Assembly: GCA_030539275.1 (NCBI GenBank)
Contig: JAUNSK010000010.1
Span: forward strand, 56,348-115,883
Source: Oscillospiraceae bacterium
Lineage (GTDB): Bacteria > Bacillota > Clostridia > Oscillospirales > Ruminococcaceae
DNA length: 59,536 nt
Direction of reading: 5' to 3'
Shown here: positions 33,486-43,100 of the stretch, piece after piece
How positions within the stretch are numbered: the stretch's first letter is position 1
Layout: the number at the start of each line of letters is the position of its first letter
Made by a program: the position numbers and the translations under genes
Notes under the pieces: model-generated
Told to the model about the DNA's origin: nothing
Seen by the model: only the letters and a program-made list of their open reading frames with translations
Databases searched by the model: none

Positions 33486-34736
33486 GTGGCAGTATATCAG
33501 TACACAGCCTCAAATATCGGAGGTAAAATTAAAAAGGGACAAATGACAACAAATAATCCTGACCAGCTCCGTGAGGCACTTAAACTACAGAATCTTTATC
33601 TTATAGAGTTTGAAGAAAAGATCAACAAAACAGTAGGCAAAAAACTCAACGGAAGAGAACTTGCTGAGTTCTGTAGAGAGCTGAGTGCACTTCTCGGATC
33701 AGGAGTTTCAGTAGTAAGATCATTCAGCATCATTTGCAAGCGTCAGGCTGCCCCGAAGCTGAAAGCAGTTTATACCAGTATTTCGACTCAGATAAAGAGA
33801 GGCGTTACTCTTTCAGATGCAATGGCTATGCAGGGAAACACTTTTCCGGAGATGCTTATCAACATGATAAAAGCAGGAGAAGCCAGCGGAAAGATAGATC
33901 AGACATTTGAAAAAATGTCGGTACACTATGAAAAGGAATACAGACTTAATAATAATATCAAAAGTGCGCTTGCATATCCTAAGATGCTTGGTATTCTGAT
34001 AGTTCTGGTGGTGATGGTCCTGTTCACGTTCATTATGCCGACATTTTTTGAACTGTTCGAAGGAATGGAACTTCCCGTCCTTACACAGATAGTTATGAAG
34101 ATAAGTGACATTTTCAAACAGCATTTTATCATGATCGTACTTATCGGAGTTATAGTCTGTATGGGAGTTTACTACTTGTTTCATATATACATAGTACGGA
34201 AAACATTTGACCGGATCAAGATAAAAATACCCAAGGTCGGAGCACTTATGAAAATCATTTATACATCCCAGTTTGCAAGAACACTTGCATCTCTGTATGC
34301 AAGCGGAATGAACATTATTGATTCACTTCAGATATCAAAAAACACGATTCCTAACCTGTACATAAGAGAACAGTTTGATCCTGCGATCAGAAAAGTCAGA
34401 TCAGGCAATACACTGAGTGAAACGCTTGAAACTATTGACGGATTTGATATCAAGCTTTCACAGACTGTTGAGGTAGGAGAAGAAACAGGCCGGCTTGACA
34501 CCATGCTTATTTCGACAGCTGATTCATATGAATATGAATCGCAGAAGGCAGTGAGCAAATTGATATCGATCATTCAGCCGGTTATGATCGTATTTATGGC
34601 AGGGATCGTTCTTCTTATAGTGGGTGCCGTAATGCTTCCGATTTTTTCAATGTACGGGAATATTGAAAAATCAAGCGACCAGTCAGGACAGATGGCATAT
34701 GTCGACTATATTGATTATGAGGAGGATGTAATATGA
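33486..34736 (+). CDS. pilC: Type IV pilus inner-membrane platform protein PilC (GspF family)
   Basis: This 416-residue protein has two GspF domains (about 65-190 and 265-395), each preceding a membrane helix, with the repeated pattern of LSALLGSGVSVVRSF and LASLYASGMNIIDSL. PilC couples the assembly ATPase to pilin insertion in the membrane. The start is a GTG at 33486 (MAVYQYTASN) because AAGGAG ends 9 bases upstream; a TTG at 33477 is in frame but immediately abuts that site. Its stop overlaps the pilM-like start by four bases. Confidence 0.93.
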   Translation: MAVYQYTASNIGGKIKKGQMTTNNPDQLREALKLQNLYLIEFEEKINKTVGKKLNGRELAEFCRELSALLGSGVSVVRSFSIICKRQAAPKLKAVYTSISTQIKRGVTLSDAMAMQGNTFPEMLINMIKAGEASGKIDQTFEKMSVHYEKEYRLNNNIKSALAYPKMLGILIVLVVMVLFTFIMPTFFELFEGMELPVLTQIVMKISDIFKQHFIMIVLIGVIVCMGVYYLFHIYIVRKTFDRIKIKIPKVGALMKIIYTSQFARTLASLYASGMNIIDSLQISKNTIPNLYIREQFDPAIRKVRSGNTLSETLETIDGFDIKLSQTVEVGEETGRLDTMLISTADSYEYESQKAVSKLISIIQPVMIVFMAGIVLLIVGAVMLPIFSMYGNIEKSSDQSGQMAYVDYIDYEEDVI

Positions 34737-35614
34737 CAACTTCACTGTTTATATCAAATGAATCTGTAAAGATAGCAGCAGGAGAACATAGCGGAAAGAA
34801 AATTAAAGTAAAGACTATAATTAATGAACAGCTTGACGAAGGTATTATGATTAACGGTGTTATTATGGATGCACCACGGCTGAAAACGGTTCTTGAATCG
34901 GTCTGGAAGAAAAATAAATCACTTTCAAAAAAAGTGAATTTAACAATTGACAGTTCATCTCTCATAACAAAGATACTTGAGGTGCCGCTTCTGAATGAAT
35001 CGAAGCTCATGACATATATAAGCCAGAACTTTCAGGATATTGAGAATTATGAAAATATGCTGCTTGACTACATGGTACTTGAACCTCATACTGAATCAGG
35101 CGGTGCAAGTGTTCTTGCAGTTCTTGCAGAAAAGGATTTTATCAGTGAGTATACGGAGCTTCTGTCATCACTGGGGATAAAGATCAATAAAATAGACATC
35201 TCTCTGAGCTGCCTTATCAGGATCATTTCGTTTACGAAAGGAAAGCTTGGCAACACATATATTGCAGCAGTATTTGATAAAAATATTGTCGTTCTGGTTC
35301 TTTTTGTTAATGGAAAGTTCCGGTTTTCCAGAAGAATTCGTATCGTATCAGAAATAAATTCTGAAGAAATGTTTGACGAACTTGTAAAAATACTATCAAA
35401 TATGATACAATTTAATAAGTCAGAAAAAACTAATTCAGATATAACGGACATTTATATGTGCGGTTTTTTATCGCAGGAGAACCAGATATATAAACAGTTG
35501 TCGGATTCTCTGGATGTAAAGGTAAGTGCTTTCCCCAGAATCGGGAATGTTCTTATGCCGGAAGGCTTCCATGAAGGAGATTTCATGTATCCTGCTGGAA
35601 ATCTTATAAAATAA
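34733..35614 (+). CDS. pilM: PilM-like actin-fold pilus assembly protein
   Basis: This 293-residue cytoplasmic protein has no membrane helix and shows the alternating strand and helix pattern of the PilM/FtsA-like fold, with the divergent EVPLLNESKLMTYI segment in place of the usual PilM motif and KDFISEYTELLSSLGIKINKID in the middle. Sequence similarity is weak; the assignment relies on size, the four-base overlap with pilC and the downstream pilN and pilO-like genes. PilM normally binds the N-terminus of PilN on the cytoplasmic face. Confidence 0.72.
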   Translation: MTTSLFISNESVKIAAGEHSGKKIKVKTIINEQLDEGIMINGVIMDAPRLKTVLESVWKKNKSLSKKVNLTIDSSSLITKILEVPLLNESKLMTYISQNFQDIENYENMLLDYMVLEPHTESGGASVLAVLAEKDFISEYTELLSSLGIKINKIDISLSCLIRIISFTKGKLGNTYIAAVFDKNIVVLVLFVNGKFRFSRRIRIVSEINSEEMFDELVKILSNMIQFNKSEKTNSDITDIYMCGFLSQENQIYKQLSDSLDVKVSAFPRIGNVLMPEGFHEGDFMYPAGNLIK

Positions 35615-35674
35615 ACCGGATACTATAAAGGCATAAAATCAAATTTATGCATTCTGACGGCAGGGGGTGGAGCA

Positions 35675-36250
35675 ATGAGAAAACTCAGACGTAAAAATAT
35701 AGACCTGTATGATAAGCTGATACATATTTCCGATAAATCAAAAGGTAAAAAGAAAAGTGCTAAATTTAAATATTTAACAGCAGGTGCAGCATGTGTAGTC
35801 GTTGCGGCAGCTGCCTTTACAGTATCACAGCTTTATCTCAGCAAAGCTCAGGAACGGTATGATGAAATAAGCGTAAAGGCAAATGATCCGGAGCTTCAGT
35901 CGGTAATAGCAGAAGATGAGATGCTTGTCGCAAATAATGAAGCACTCACTATTGTTGTTGACAAATACAGCGAAAACCGGCTTGCCATTTCAGAGTCAGA
36001 AAAGCTGAGCGAAAACATGAAGGATGATATGATAAAAATTATTCTGTCATGTCAGACCCAGAATACCAGAGTAACCGAAATAAGTTTCGACGGAACATAC
36101 TTTACAATAACAGGCATAGCACAATATGTTGATATGGTATCTGATTATGTTTCTGTGCTTGATTCCAAAGATCTGTTTTCAGCCATCAGCTATACAGGTT
36201 TTACGGGTGCAGGCGATACCTATAACTTTACAATTTCAGCTTCATTCTGA
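35675..36250 (+). CDS. pilN: PilN-like pilus alignment protein
   Basis: This 191-residue bitopic protein has a basic cytoplasmic N-terminus beginning MRKLRRKNIDLYD, one membrane helix at about 34-54 and an extracytoplasmic domain with a coiled-coil segment. A short N-terminal segment before the helix containing N-(I/L)-(D/L)-L resembles the PilM-binding motif of PilN. The assignment is by position and topology as much as sequence. It begins 60 bases after pilM with GGGGGTGGAG upstream. Confidence 0.7.
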   Translation: MRKLRRKNIDLYDKLIHISDKSKGKKKSAKFKYLTAGAACVVVAAAAFTVSQLYLSKAQERYDEISVKANDPELQSVIAEDEMLVANNEALTIVVDKYSENRLAISESEKLSENMKDDMIKIILSCQTQNTRVTEISFDGTYFTITGIAQYVDMVSDYVSVLDSKDLFSAISYTGFTGAGDTYNFTISASF

Positions 36251-36264
36251 CTGGGGGAAATAAC

Positions 36265-37020
36265 ATGACCAATATTACTTCTAAACAAATAGTCACACTG
36301 GTAGTTCTTGTAATGGTTCTTTTTATGGTAATAGTCGGACAGTATATGGTGAGGCCTGTTCTTACTGATGCAGGTGAACTGAATAAAAAATCTGAAAAAC
36401 TGGAAATAAAATATGAAGACATGCAGTCACAGGCTTTGCTTTATGAAGTAGATAATCAGGACAACATTAATTTTAATGAACAGATAGCAAAAGAAAAGGA
36501 AAATCTTCTTCCTGTCATGAAAAACAGTGAACTCGATAAAATTGTTACAAAAATGGTAGTAGCAAGCGGACTTTCAGTTTTATCTCTGGATATCGGACAG
36601 ACGCAGCCTTTCACTATCCGGATCCCATACAAGCCTGTGAAAAGCGAAACTGACAAGGACAATGAGAAAAAAGACCCGGATGACGTATCAGTGTCAGAAA
36701 CTGATGATGATGTTCAGACAAACGAAGACGGTATAGTACTTCCGGATCCTGAAAAATATCCGGGTGCTGAGTTTATCAGTGATGACTTCGGAAATTACTT
36801 TCTTGAGTATAAAACAGGTGAGTATTCATGCGAGCTTTGTTATAATCTGACCGGCAGATATGAAGACATTCAGAAACTTTTAAAAAAAGTTTCTGAGAAC
36901 AAAGCAATGAGCATAGGCGGGATCAGTTTTGAAAACTGCGAGCAGCTTTCAGAGACCTGCCAGTACAAAGCGGTTATTTCAGTTATTGTGTATATGTATG
37001 ATGAACTTCCTGATTTATGA
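36265..37020 (+). CDS. pilO: PilO-like pilus alignment protein
   Basis: This 251-residue bitopic protein has an N-terminal membrane helix (about 8-28), a coiled coil, and an extracytoplasmic domain. An acidic insert rich in Asp, Glu and Ser (about 125-160) splits the domain. The end portion (YEDIQKLLKKVSENKAMSIGGISF) matches the ferredoxin-like fold typical of PilO proteins. GGGGGAAA lies upstream. Together with PilM and PilN it would form the assembly platform linking ATPase and pilus. Confidence 0.75.
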   Translation: MTNITSKQIVTLVVLVMVLFMVIVGQYMVRPVLTDAGELNKKSEKLEIKYEDMQSQALLYEVDNQDNINFNEQIAKEKENLLPVMKNSELDKIVTKMVVASGLSVLSLDIGQTQPFTIRIPYKPVKSETDKDNEKKDPDDVSVSETDDDVQTNEDGIVLPDPEKYPGAEFISDDFGNYFLEYKTGEYSCELCYNLTGRYEDIQKLLKKVSENKAMSIGGISFENCEQLSETCQYKAVISVIVYMYDELPDL

Positions 37021-37035
37021 TGCCGGGGTGATAAA

Positions 37036-37434
37036 ATGACAGGTAATAAAAGACTTCATGGATCTGCGATATTATGGGCTGTCTGTACTCTGATGATTTT
37101 TATGGTTATCCTGACAGGTATTTTATCTCTTAATAAAAGGTATATGAATGAGGAGATATACAGATATTCGGATAAGCAGGCAGAATTCAGTGCACGTTCA
37201 GGAATAGATATTGTTTCAGCTGCTATTATCGATTCAAGTATACCTGTAACCTCAAATCAGGTTGATCTGAAATTTGATGACTCATCGGGCTGTACAGTTA
37301 CAATAGAGCAGAATCTCGGAAGTATTGAACTCAGATCTGTTGCTCAGTGCGGTACTTCTGAATATACTTTAGTCGGACTTATGAAGAAAAACAAAGCCGG
37401 AACATGGGAACTTACCGGATATGTTACATATTGA
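37036..37434 (+). CDS. PilX/GspK-like minor pilus protein
   Basis: This 132-residue protein has a single N-terminal membrane helix (about 9-30: AILWAVCTLMIFMVILTGIL) and a short exported domain with two cysteines that could form a disulfide. It lacks a clear G/FTxxE cleavage site. Size, position before two pseudopilins, and the GSAILWAVCTLMI opening suggest a PilX-like minor component; alternatives are possible. GGGGTG is upstream of the ATG. Confidence 0.55.
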   Translation: MTGNKRLHGSAILWAVCTLMIFMVILTGILSLNKRYMNEEIYRYSDKQAEFSARSGIDIVSAAIIDSSIPVTSNQVDLKFDDSSGCTVTIEQNLGSIELRSVAQCGTSEYTLVGLMKKNKAGTWELTGYVTY

Positions 37435-37443
37435 GGTGAGATT

Positions 37444-37776
37444 ATGAAGAGAAAACTATCAGGAATGACGCTTGCTGAAATAATGGCAGCACTGACGATT
37501 CTTGTTCTTGTTTCTGCATTTGCATACGCCGGCATAAGCACAGCTGCAAATTTTATGCGCAGGGGTTCTGATATAAGTCAGGAGCGGTGTACGGCGCAGA
37601 ATAAGCTCGAAGACAAGATCTTCAGTGCTCATAATGATGATACTTTCAGTGATTATGAAGGTACAAGTGTTGAATGTGTAATAGATGCAAAAACCAGCAT
37701 CAGGCTGAATGCAAAAAAGATAGTATCAGATAACAGCTCTGATTACAGCTATACATACTATGCCGGCACTCACTGA
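37444..37776 (+). CDS. Type IV pseudopilin (minor pilin)
   Basis: This 110-residue prepilin has a 7-residue leader ending KLSG, with cleavage expected before Met8, followed by MTLAEIMAALTILVLVSAFAY; Glu12 is the conserved Glu5 of the mature protein. The globular domain is short. GAGGTGAG lies upstream. It is one of a pair of minor pilins between the PilX-like gene and pilB, the position where tip-complex subunits are commonly encoded. Confidence 0.88.
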   Translation: MKRKLSGMTLAEIMAALTILVLVSAFAYAGISTAANFMRRGSDISQERCTAQNKLEDKIFSAHNDDTFSDYEGTSVECVIDAKTSIRLNAKKIVSDNSSDYSYTYYAGTH

Positions 37777-37795
37777 TTTGAAGGGGCTGGTGCCA

Positions 37796-38383
37796 ATGAA
37801 AAAAAAGCATGTTTTAAAGGGAATGACTCTTGTTGAGGTTATGGTATCGCTCGTTATACTGAGTGTTCTGGTTGCCATGTCATCGGCAATGATAATCATA
37901 AGCATGAATCTCCTGCTTAAAAACGCCAGGATGAGGGATGCTCAGAATAACGGGAATTCGATATATGAATTTATCGAACGCAAGCTTGAATATGCAGTCA
38001 GCCTTAAAATAACAAATACTGACGAAAAAAATGAGATAACAGGTGTATATACAGAAAAGATATACATAAAAGACGGAGTGATAGCACTTGGGTGTGATCC
38101 GTCTGATGTGTCGGTACCCAAGGATGTACTGGACAAGAGAACGATATGCAGTACTCAGATGCTCCGCGGAGCAGACTATGATATCAGTTTTTCTCAGGGT
38201 GAAGAGCCTGAGAAAATATATCTGACGGTTTCGATAAAACGAGAAAATGAAGTTGTATATGAGCGGTCAGGAATGATCCGCTTTCTTAATTATGAATACT
38301 GTTCAGATGAAACAGTAAGCAATCTTGAAGCAGACACTCAGATGAGCGGAGATATGATAATAAGCTACAGTTATTTTGAATAG
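37796..38383 (+). CDS. Type IV pseudopilin (PilW-like minor pilin)
   Basis: This 195-residue prepilin has the leader MKKKHVLKG and a mature N-terminus MTLVEVMVSLVILSVLVAM, with Glu14 as the conserved Glu5. The larger globular domain is beta-rich. The ATG at 37796 is used because a start at 37760 would lie inside the previous gene and add an unlikely leader. Together with the preceding pseudopilin it probably forms a tip complex for the large adhesin encoded two genes further on; this is an inference from family biology. Confidence 0.88.
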   Translation: MKKKHVLKGMTLVEVMVSLVILSVLVAMSSAMIIISMNLLLKNARMRDAQNNGNSIYEFIERKLEYAVSLKITNTDEKNEITGVYTEKIYIKDGVIALGCDPSDVSVPKDVLDKRTICSTQMLRGADYDISFSQGEEPEKIYLTVSIKRENEVVYERSGMIRFLNYEYCSDETVSNLEADTQMSGDMIISYSYFE

Positions 38384-38411
38384 CCGCAGCAGTACCAAGG
38401 AGGAAAACACT

Positions 38412-40088
38412 TTGAAAAATATACCTATAGGAGAGGTATTGAAGGAATACGGTTATATAACTGAGGATCAGATACAGGAAGCACTTAAGTATCAGAAAAC
38501 AGATGCCGGACATGGCAAGAGACTTGGTGCTCTTCTTCAGGAGCTTGGCTTTGTATCTGAACTGCAGGTTCTTGAATGCCTCGGAAAAAAGCTGGATCTT
38601 CAGCTTATCAGAATAGAAGATTATGACATTGACCTTACCGCTGCCGAGAAAATACCTAAGCCTCTTGCAGTAAAATATAACGTTTATCCGCTGTCACAGT
38701 TCAACAACAGGCTTCAGCTTGCTATGAGTGATCCCCTTGATTTTTATGCGCAGGAGGACATAAGACAGATCGTAGACATGCCTCTGGAGATAATGCTTGC
38801 CGACAAGGCATCAATAAGCAGGATCATCGATCATAACTATGCTGAGATCGGCGCAAAGCTAGCAGCTAAAAAAGCAAATATTTCTGTAAAGGATGAAGTA
38901 GTTCCTGAAATAGAAATAGAAGACGGTGACGATGATGTTCCGGTAATCAAGCTTGTAAACTCATTGCTGGCACGTGGATACAGTACAAATGCCAGTGATA
39001 TACATATTGAACCGTTTGAAGACCATACACAGGTCCGCATGAGAATTGACGGTATGATAGTTGATTATGTCACACTTGCAAAATCACTGCATATGTCTCT
39101 TGTTGCACGTATAAAGATCATGGGTAATATGGATATTGCTGAGAAGAGAATACCTCAGGACGGCAATTTTCGTACAATTGTAGATGGTTTTGATATCAGC
39201 ATACGTGTTTCTGTTATTCCGACAATATATGGTGAAAAGGTCGTTATGAGATATCTGACATCAGATACGACTATTGACAAGGCAGGACACTTCGGAATGG
39301 ATGAATTTGCGTATAAACGGCTCTGCAGAATGCTTGAGGCACCTAATGGGATCATATATATAACCGGCCCTACCGGCTCAGGCAAAACAACTACACTGTA
39401 TATGGTCCTTGAACACCTTGCGAAACGGCAGGTCAATATTTCTACTATTGAAGATCCGGTGGAAAGAGGGCTGCCAAGGATCAACCAGATGTCTGTTAAT
39501 GTTGCTGCGGGCCTTACATTCGGTGTAGGACTCAGGGCACTCTTAAGACAGGACCCTGATATTATAATGCTTGGCGAAACACGTGATGCTGAAACGGCAG
39601 AGATCTCCGTCAGAGCAGCTATTACAGGCCATCTCGTTGTTTCAACACTTCATACAAATGATGCTATTTCATCGATAGTCAGACTTGAAGATATGGGACT
39701 TGCCCCTTATCTTGTTGCAAATTCCCTTGTCGGGATCGTTGCACAGAGACTTGTAAGAAAGGTCTGCGAAAACTGTGCTTATGAAACTGAGCCTACTCCG
39801 GAGGAGACAGCGATACTCGGAGAAAGAATACCTAAGATCCGGAAGGGACATGGATGCCATATCTGCAACAATACCGGCTACAAAGGACGTATGTCAATAC
39901 ATGAAATGGTTATAATTGATAAAACACTTAAGAGAATGATTACGAGCGGTGCCGACAGTCAGACAATGTTTGACTATGCGGTAAAGGCACAGGATATGAA
40001 AACACTGCGTGAAAGTGCTATAGAACTTGTAAAGCGCGGAATTACAACACCTGGTGAGGTTATGAAGGTATCATATTATTCCGACTAG
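38412..40088 (+). CDS. pilB: Type IV pilus assembly ATPase PilB (GspE family)
   Basis: This 558-residue hexameric ATPase has an N-terminal MshEN-type domain (about 1-130, ITEDQIQEALKYQ), the Walker A ITGPTGSGKTTTLY near residue 317, the Walker B-like DIIMLGETRDAETAEISVRAAITGH near 382 (described over two motifs), and a zinc tetracysteine (CENC, then CHIC) near 460-495. It powers pilus extension. The TTG at 38412 is set by AAGGAGG (38397-38403) 8 bases upstream. The tetracysteine separates it from PilT retraction ATPases. Confidence 0.95.
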   Translation: MKNIPIGEVLKEYGYITEDQIQEALKYQKTDAGHGKRLGALLQELGFVSELQVLECLGKKLDLQLIRIEDYDIDLTAAEKIPKPLAVKYNVYPLSQFNNRLQLAMSDPLDFYAQEDIRQIVDMPLEIMLADKASISRIIDHNYAEIGAKLAAKKANISVKDEVVPEIEIEDGDDDVPVIKLVNSLLARGYSTNASDIHIEPFEDHTQVRMRIDGMIVDYVTLAKSLHMSLVARIKIMGNMDIAEKRIPQDGNFRTIVDGFDISIRVSVIPTIYGEKVVMRYLTSDTTIDKAGHFGMDEFAYKRLCRMLEAPNGIIYITGPTGSGKTTTLYMVLEHLAKRQVNISTIEDPVERGLPRINQMSVNVAAGLTFGVGLRALLRQDPDIIMLGETRDAETAEISVRAAITGHLVVSTLHTNDAISSIVRLEDMGLAPYLVANSLVGIVAQRLVRKVCENCAYETEPTPEETAILGERIPKIRKGHGCHICNNTGYKGRMSIHEMVIIDKTLKRMITSGADSQTMFDYAVKAQDMKTLRESAIELVKRGITTPGEVMKVSYYSD

Positions 40089-40121
40089 GATCGGTGTGTT
40101 CATAAAAAGGAAGTGTCAGAT

Positions 40122-43100
40122 ATGAGAAAACAAAAGGCATTTACATTAATTGAAATAATATGTGTGCTGGCAATTGCTGCTATAATTGCTGCTGCTGCTG
40201 TTCCGGGAGTAAGCAGATATATAGATCATACAAAAAGAATGTCGTGCAAAGCAAACATGAACAGCATAACAGATGATATAAGATATGAAACAGTTTCCAG
40301 AAGATTTCAGGATTCTCAGGATCTGAACACTGAAATTGAGAACATAATAAAAAAATATTCTGATTCTGAGCCTGTATTCAGTGAGATAACGGATGAAAAA
40401 ACACCTGAATATATAAAGATATCATGTACAGACAGGCATATTTGTCCGAATAACGGAGACTTAAGTATAAACTGGACAATCAAAAATACAACAGACAGCC
40501 AGAAAATTCAGCTGGATCTGGAATGTGCATGTTCATGTCTCGATAAGGATGACAAATGCTCAGTATCAGCTGAAGCGATGCTTAAGGGCGAAAGAAAGAT
40601 GGATTATTATGAATATCTGTGCAATACAGCACAGAAGCTTTATGATTTCTCATCAGAATATTCAAAGTCACAGATAAACTCAGGACAAACGAAATACGAT
40701 ATTGCAGCTTCACTTACAGGCAAGCTTGAAAAGAACAAGAAAGTATATCTATACAGAGACAGCAGCAGTTCAGTATACGGAACACAGATAACACATAATT
40801 CCACCATTGCTTCTTTTGTGAGCAGCAATGGTGAGGATATAGGCAGCTGGCTTAATAATACCGCAGACAATACGCTATGGGGTGTTACAGTAAATGACAA
40901 GGGTGATATTGAATGGCTCAGTTATTATACAAGGTACATAGATGAATCCGGAACCTCATACAGTCATTTTATTGTTGTAGAAAACGGAACAGTAACAACA
41001 ACAAAGGATGATTATTATAACCTTACGTCTGCCAAGTCAAAATCCTGGAATCCCCCTGCCGAGGGTACTCTTGGTTCAGCATCTGACAAGTGTGAATGGT
41101 CAGTATCAGGAGGAAAAGGAGTGCAGACAGTCGGTGTACAGATGAAATTCCAGTCATCTCCGACACACTGGACGCAGAGAGATTCGGACTGGTACGTTCA
41201 GGGATGGGGAATATATCTTAACCCTAATTTCGGAAACAGCAATATTTATTCACAAAGAACTCTCAGTGATCTGAATGCATCTTACAATGCAAATTCCGGA
41301 GCATTTTCAATCGATGACAGTCTTATCATAAGTGCCTGCTATAACAATGGCGATCATGTTGTATTGTCACAGATAAATACCAGTGATATAGATACAATAG
41401 ACTACGGCTCAGGCAGTACAAGATGGTATCTGACAAATGGCTATATCGCAGTAGACAGTGTAAATCAGCAAACTGAGTGGATCGGTAATCTCAGTACTTT
41501 GAAAACACTTATCAACAAACAGGATAAGCTTATAAAGAATTTCGTAAACGGAGTAACTGATGAGCTTATCATTGCATATCAGGAATACAATAAGTACACA
41601 GACAACGGCGTTTATAAGCATGAACCTGTAACAAAATACTGTGTTCTTCACCGCGTATTTACAGGTAAAACCAAAATTAATTATGAGACAGGAAAAATAG
41701 AAGGACAGTTCAGTATAGAAAGAGGATATTACAGCAGCAGCGGAAAATATTTCAGTGCCGAAACAATTGCAACGAATTATGAATCTGTTTCACCGTTTAC
41801 AGAAGATTCAGGAACAGGTTATTATTTCACTGAAACAGTAAACTCAAAGACAAGAGAATTCTATGAGGATGAACTTCTCAAGAGACTTGATAGTGAAGCA
41901 GTAAGCGCAGATATTTATTACAGATACACATACATTAAAGATTCTGTTGCTACAGTTAAATCTGTAAAGGCAGGCCATATTGAAAATACCCTGACAGGAG
42001 TGAATGTAACACTAAACGATTCTAAGGCAGCAGGCTTTTACGTTGATGTGCTAAATGTTAAGGCAGTCTACACTCTGACTGTAACTGACTCCATTCAGAA
42101 TCAGGAAAAAATATATGAAAACAGGCTTAAAACTATAGTACATCACAGTATGGCTGAAGACGGCTTCTACCTGACTTTTGATTCAAACAGCAAAAAGTAT
42201 GAGGCACTGATAAGCGATACAGGCGATGATGAAATACTTAAAACACTTGTTTCAGAGGATAATGTCAATAAAAAATTATATGTTGTATATAAAGACGTGA
42301 ATATATGCGCAGGAATGGTAGTTATCAATACAAGGAGTGTTACAAATGACTTCGTGTATTACAGAGATTCATCTGTTTATGATCTGCTCAAGATCTTTGA
42401 TATCTTTTATTTAAGAGAACTGTATGGTGACGAAGTCTATATAGATGAATATCTCGGAAATGATACGGATGTTGTAGTTCCGTATACAGTGCTTGGGTTC
42501 TATTCAACCACTCCGGTTCTTGATTTTCGCATTAAATGTACAAAGATACGAAACGGGCTGTACTACATAGATGACGGACAGTTATATCATGTTTCGAGAT
42601 TTGGCAAGACACCGTCTAATGATACAACGGATGGTTACTCCTGGGAAGACAATGGACCCAAATGCAAGGTTAAAAACCTGTATAACGTCAGAACTATTTC
42701 ATTCAGCGAAGGAATAAATGATATCGGTGCATTTGCTTTCTACGGTTACGGCAATATCGTATGTGATATAAATATTCCGGCAAGTGTCGAAGTAATAGGA
42801 AGAATGGCATTCAGGGGTACAGGCATTACCGGAGTAAATTTTGAAGAAAACGGAAATATTAATACGATCTACAGTGCTGCCTTCGGACAGTGTGCAAATC
42901 TTCAGGGATATATCAATATTCCGGATAATATTTCATCTCTGAAAAAGTTTACTTTTGAAAAATGTGTTAATATCACTGGTTTCAGCCTTGGAAAGAGTCT
43001 TGAATTTATCGGTACCAGTGCTTTTTCAGGATGTACCGGAGTAACAGAAAATTTAATTATTCCTGATACCGTTAATACGATAGAGGACAGTGCATTTATT

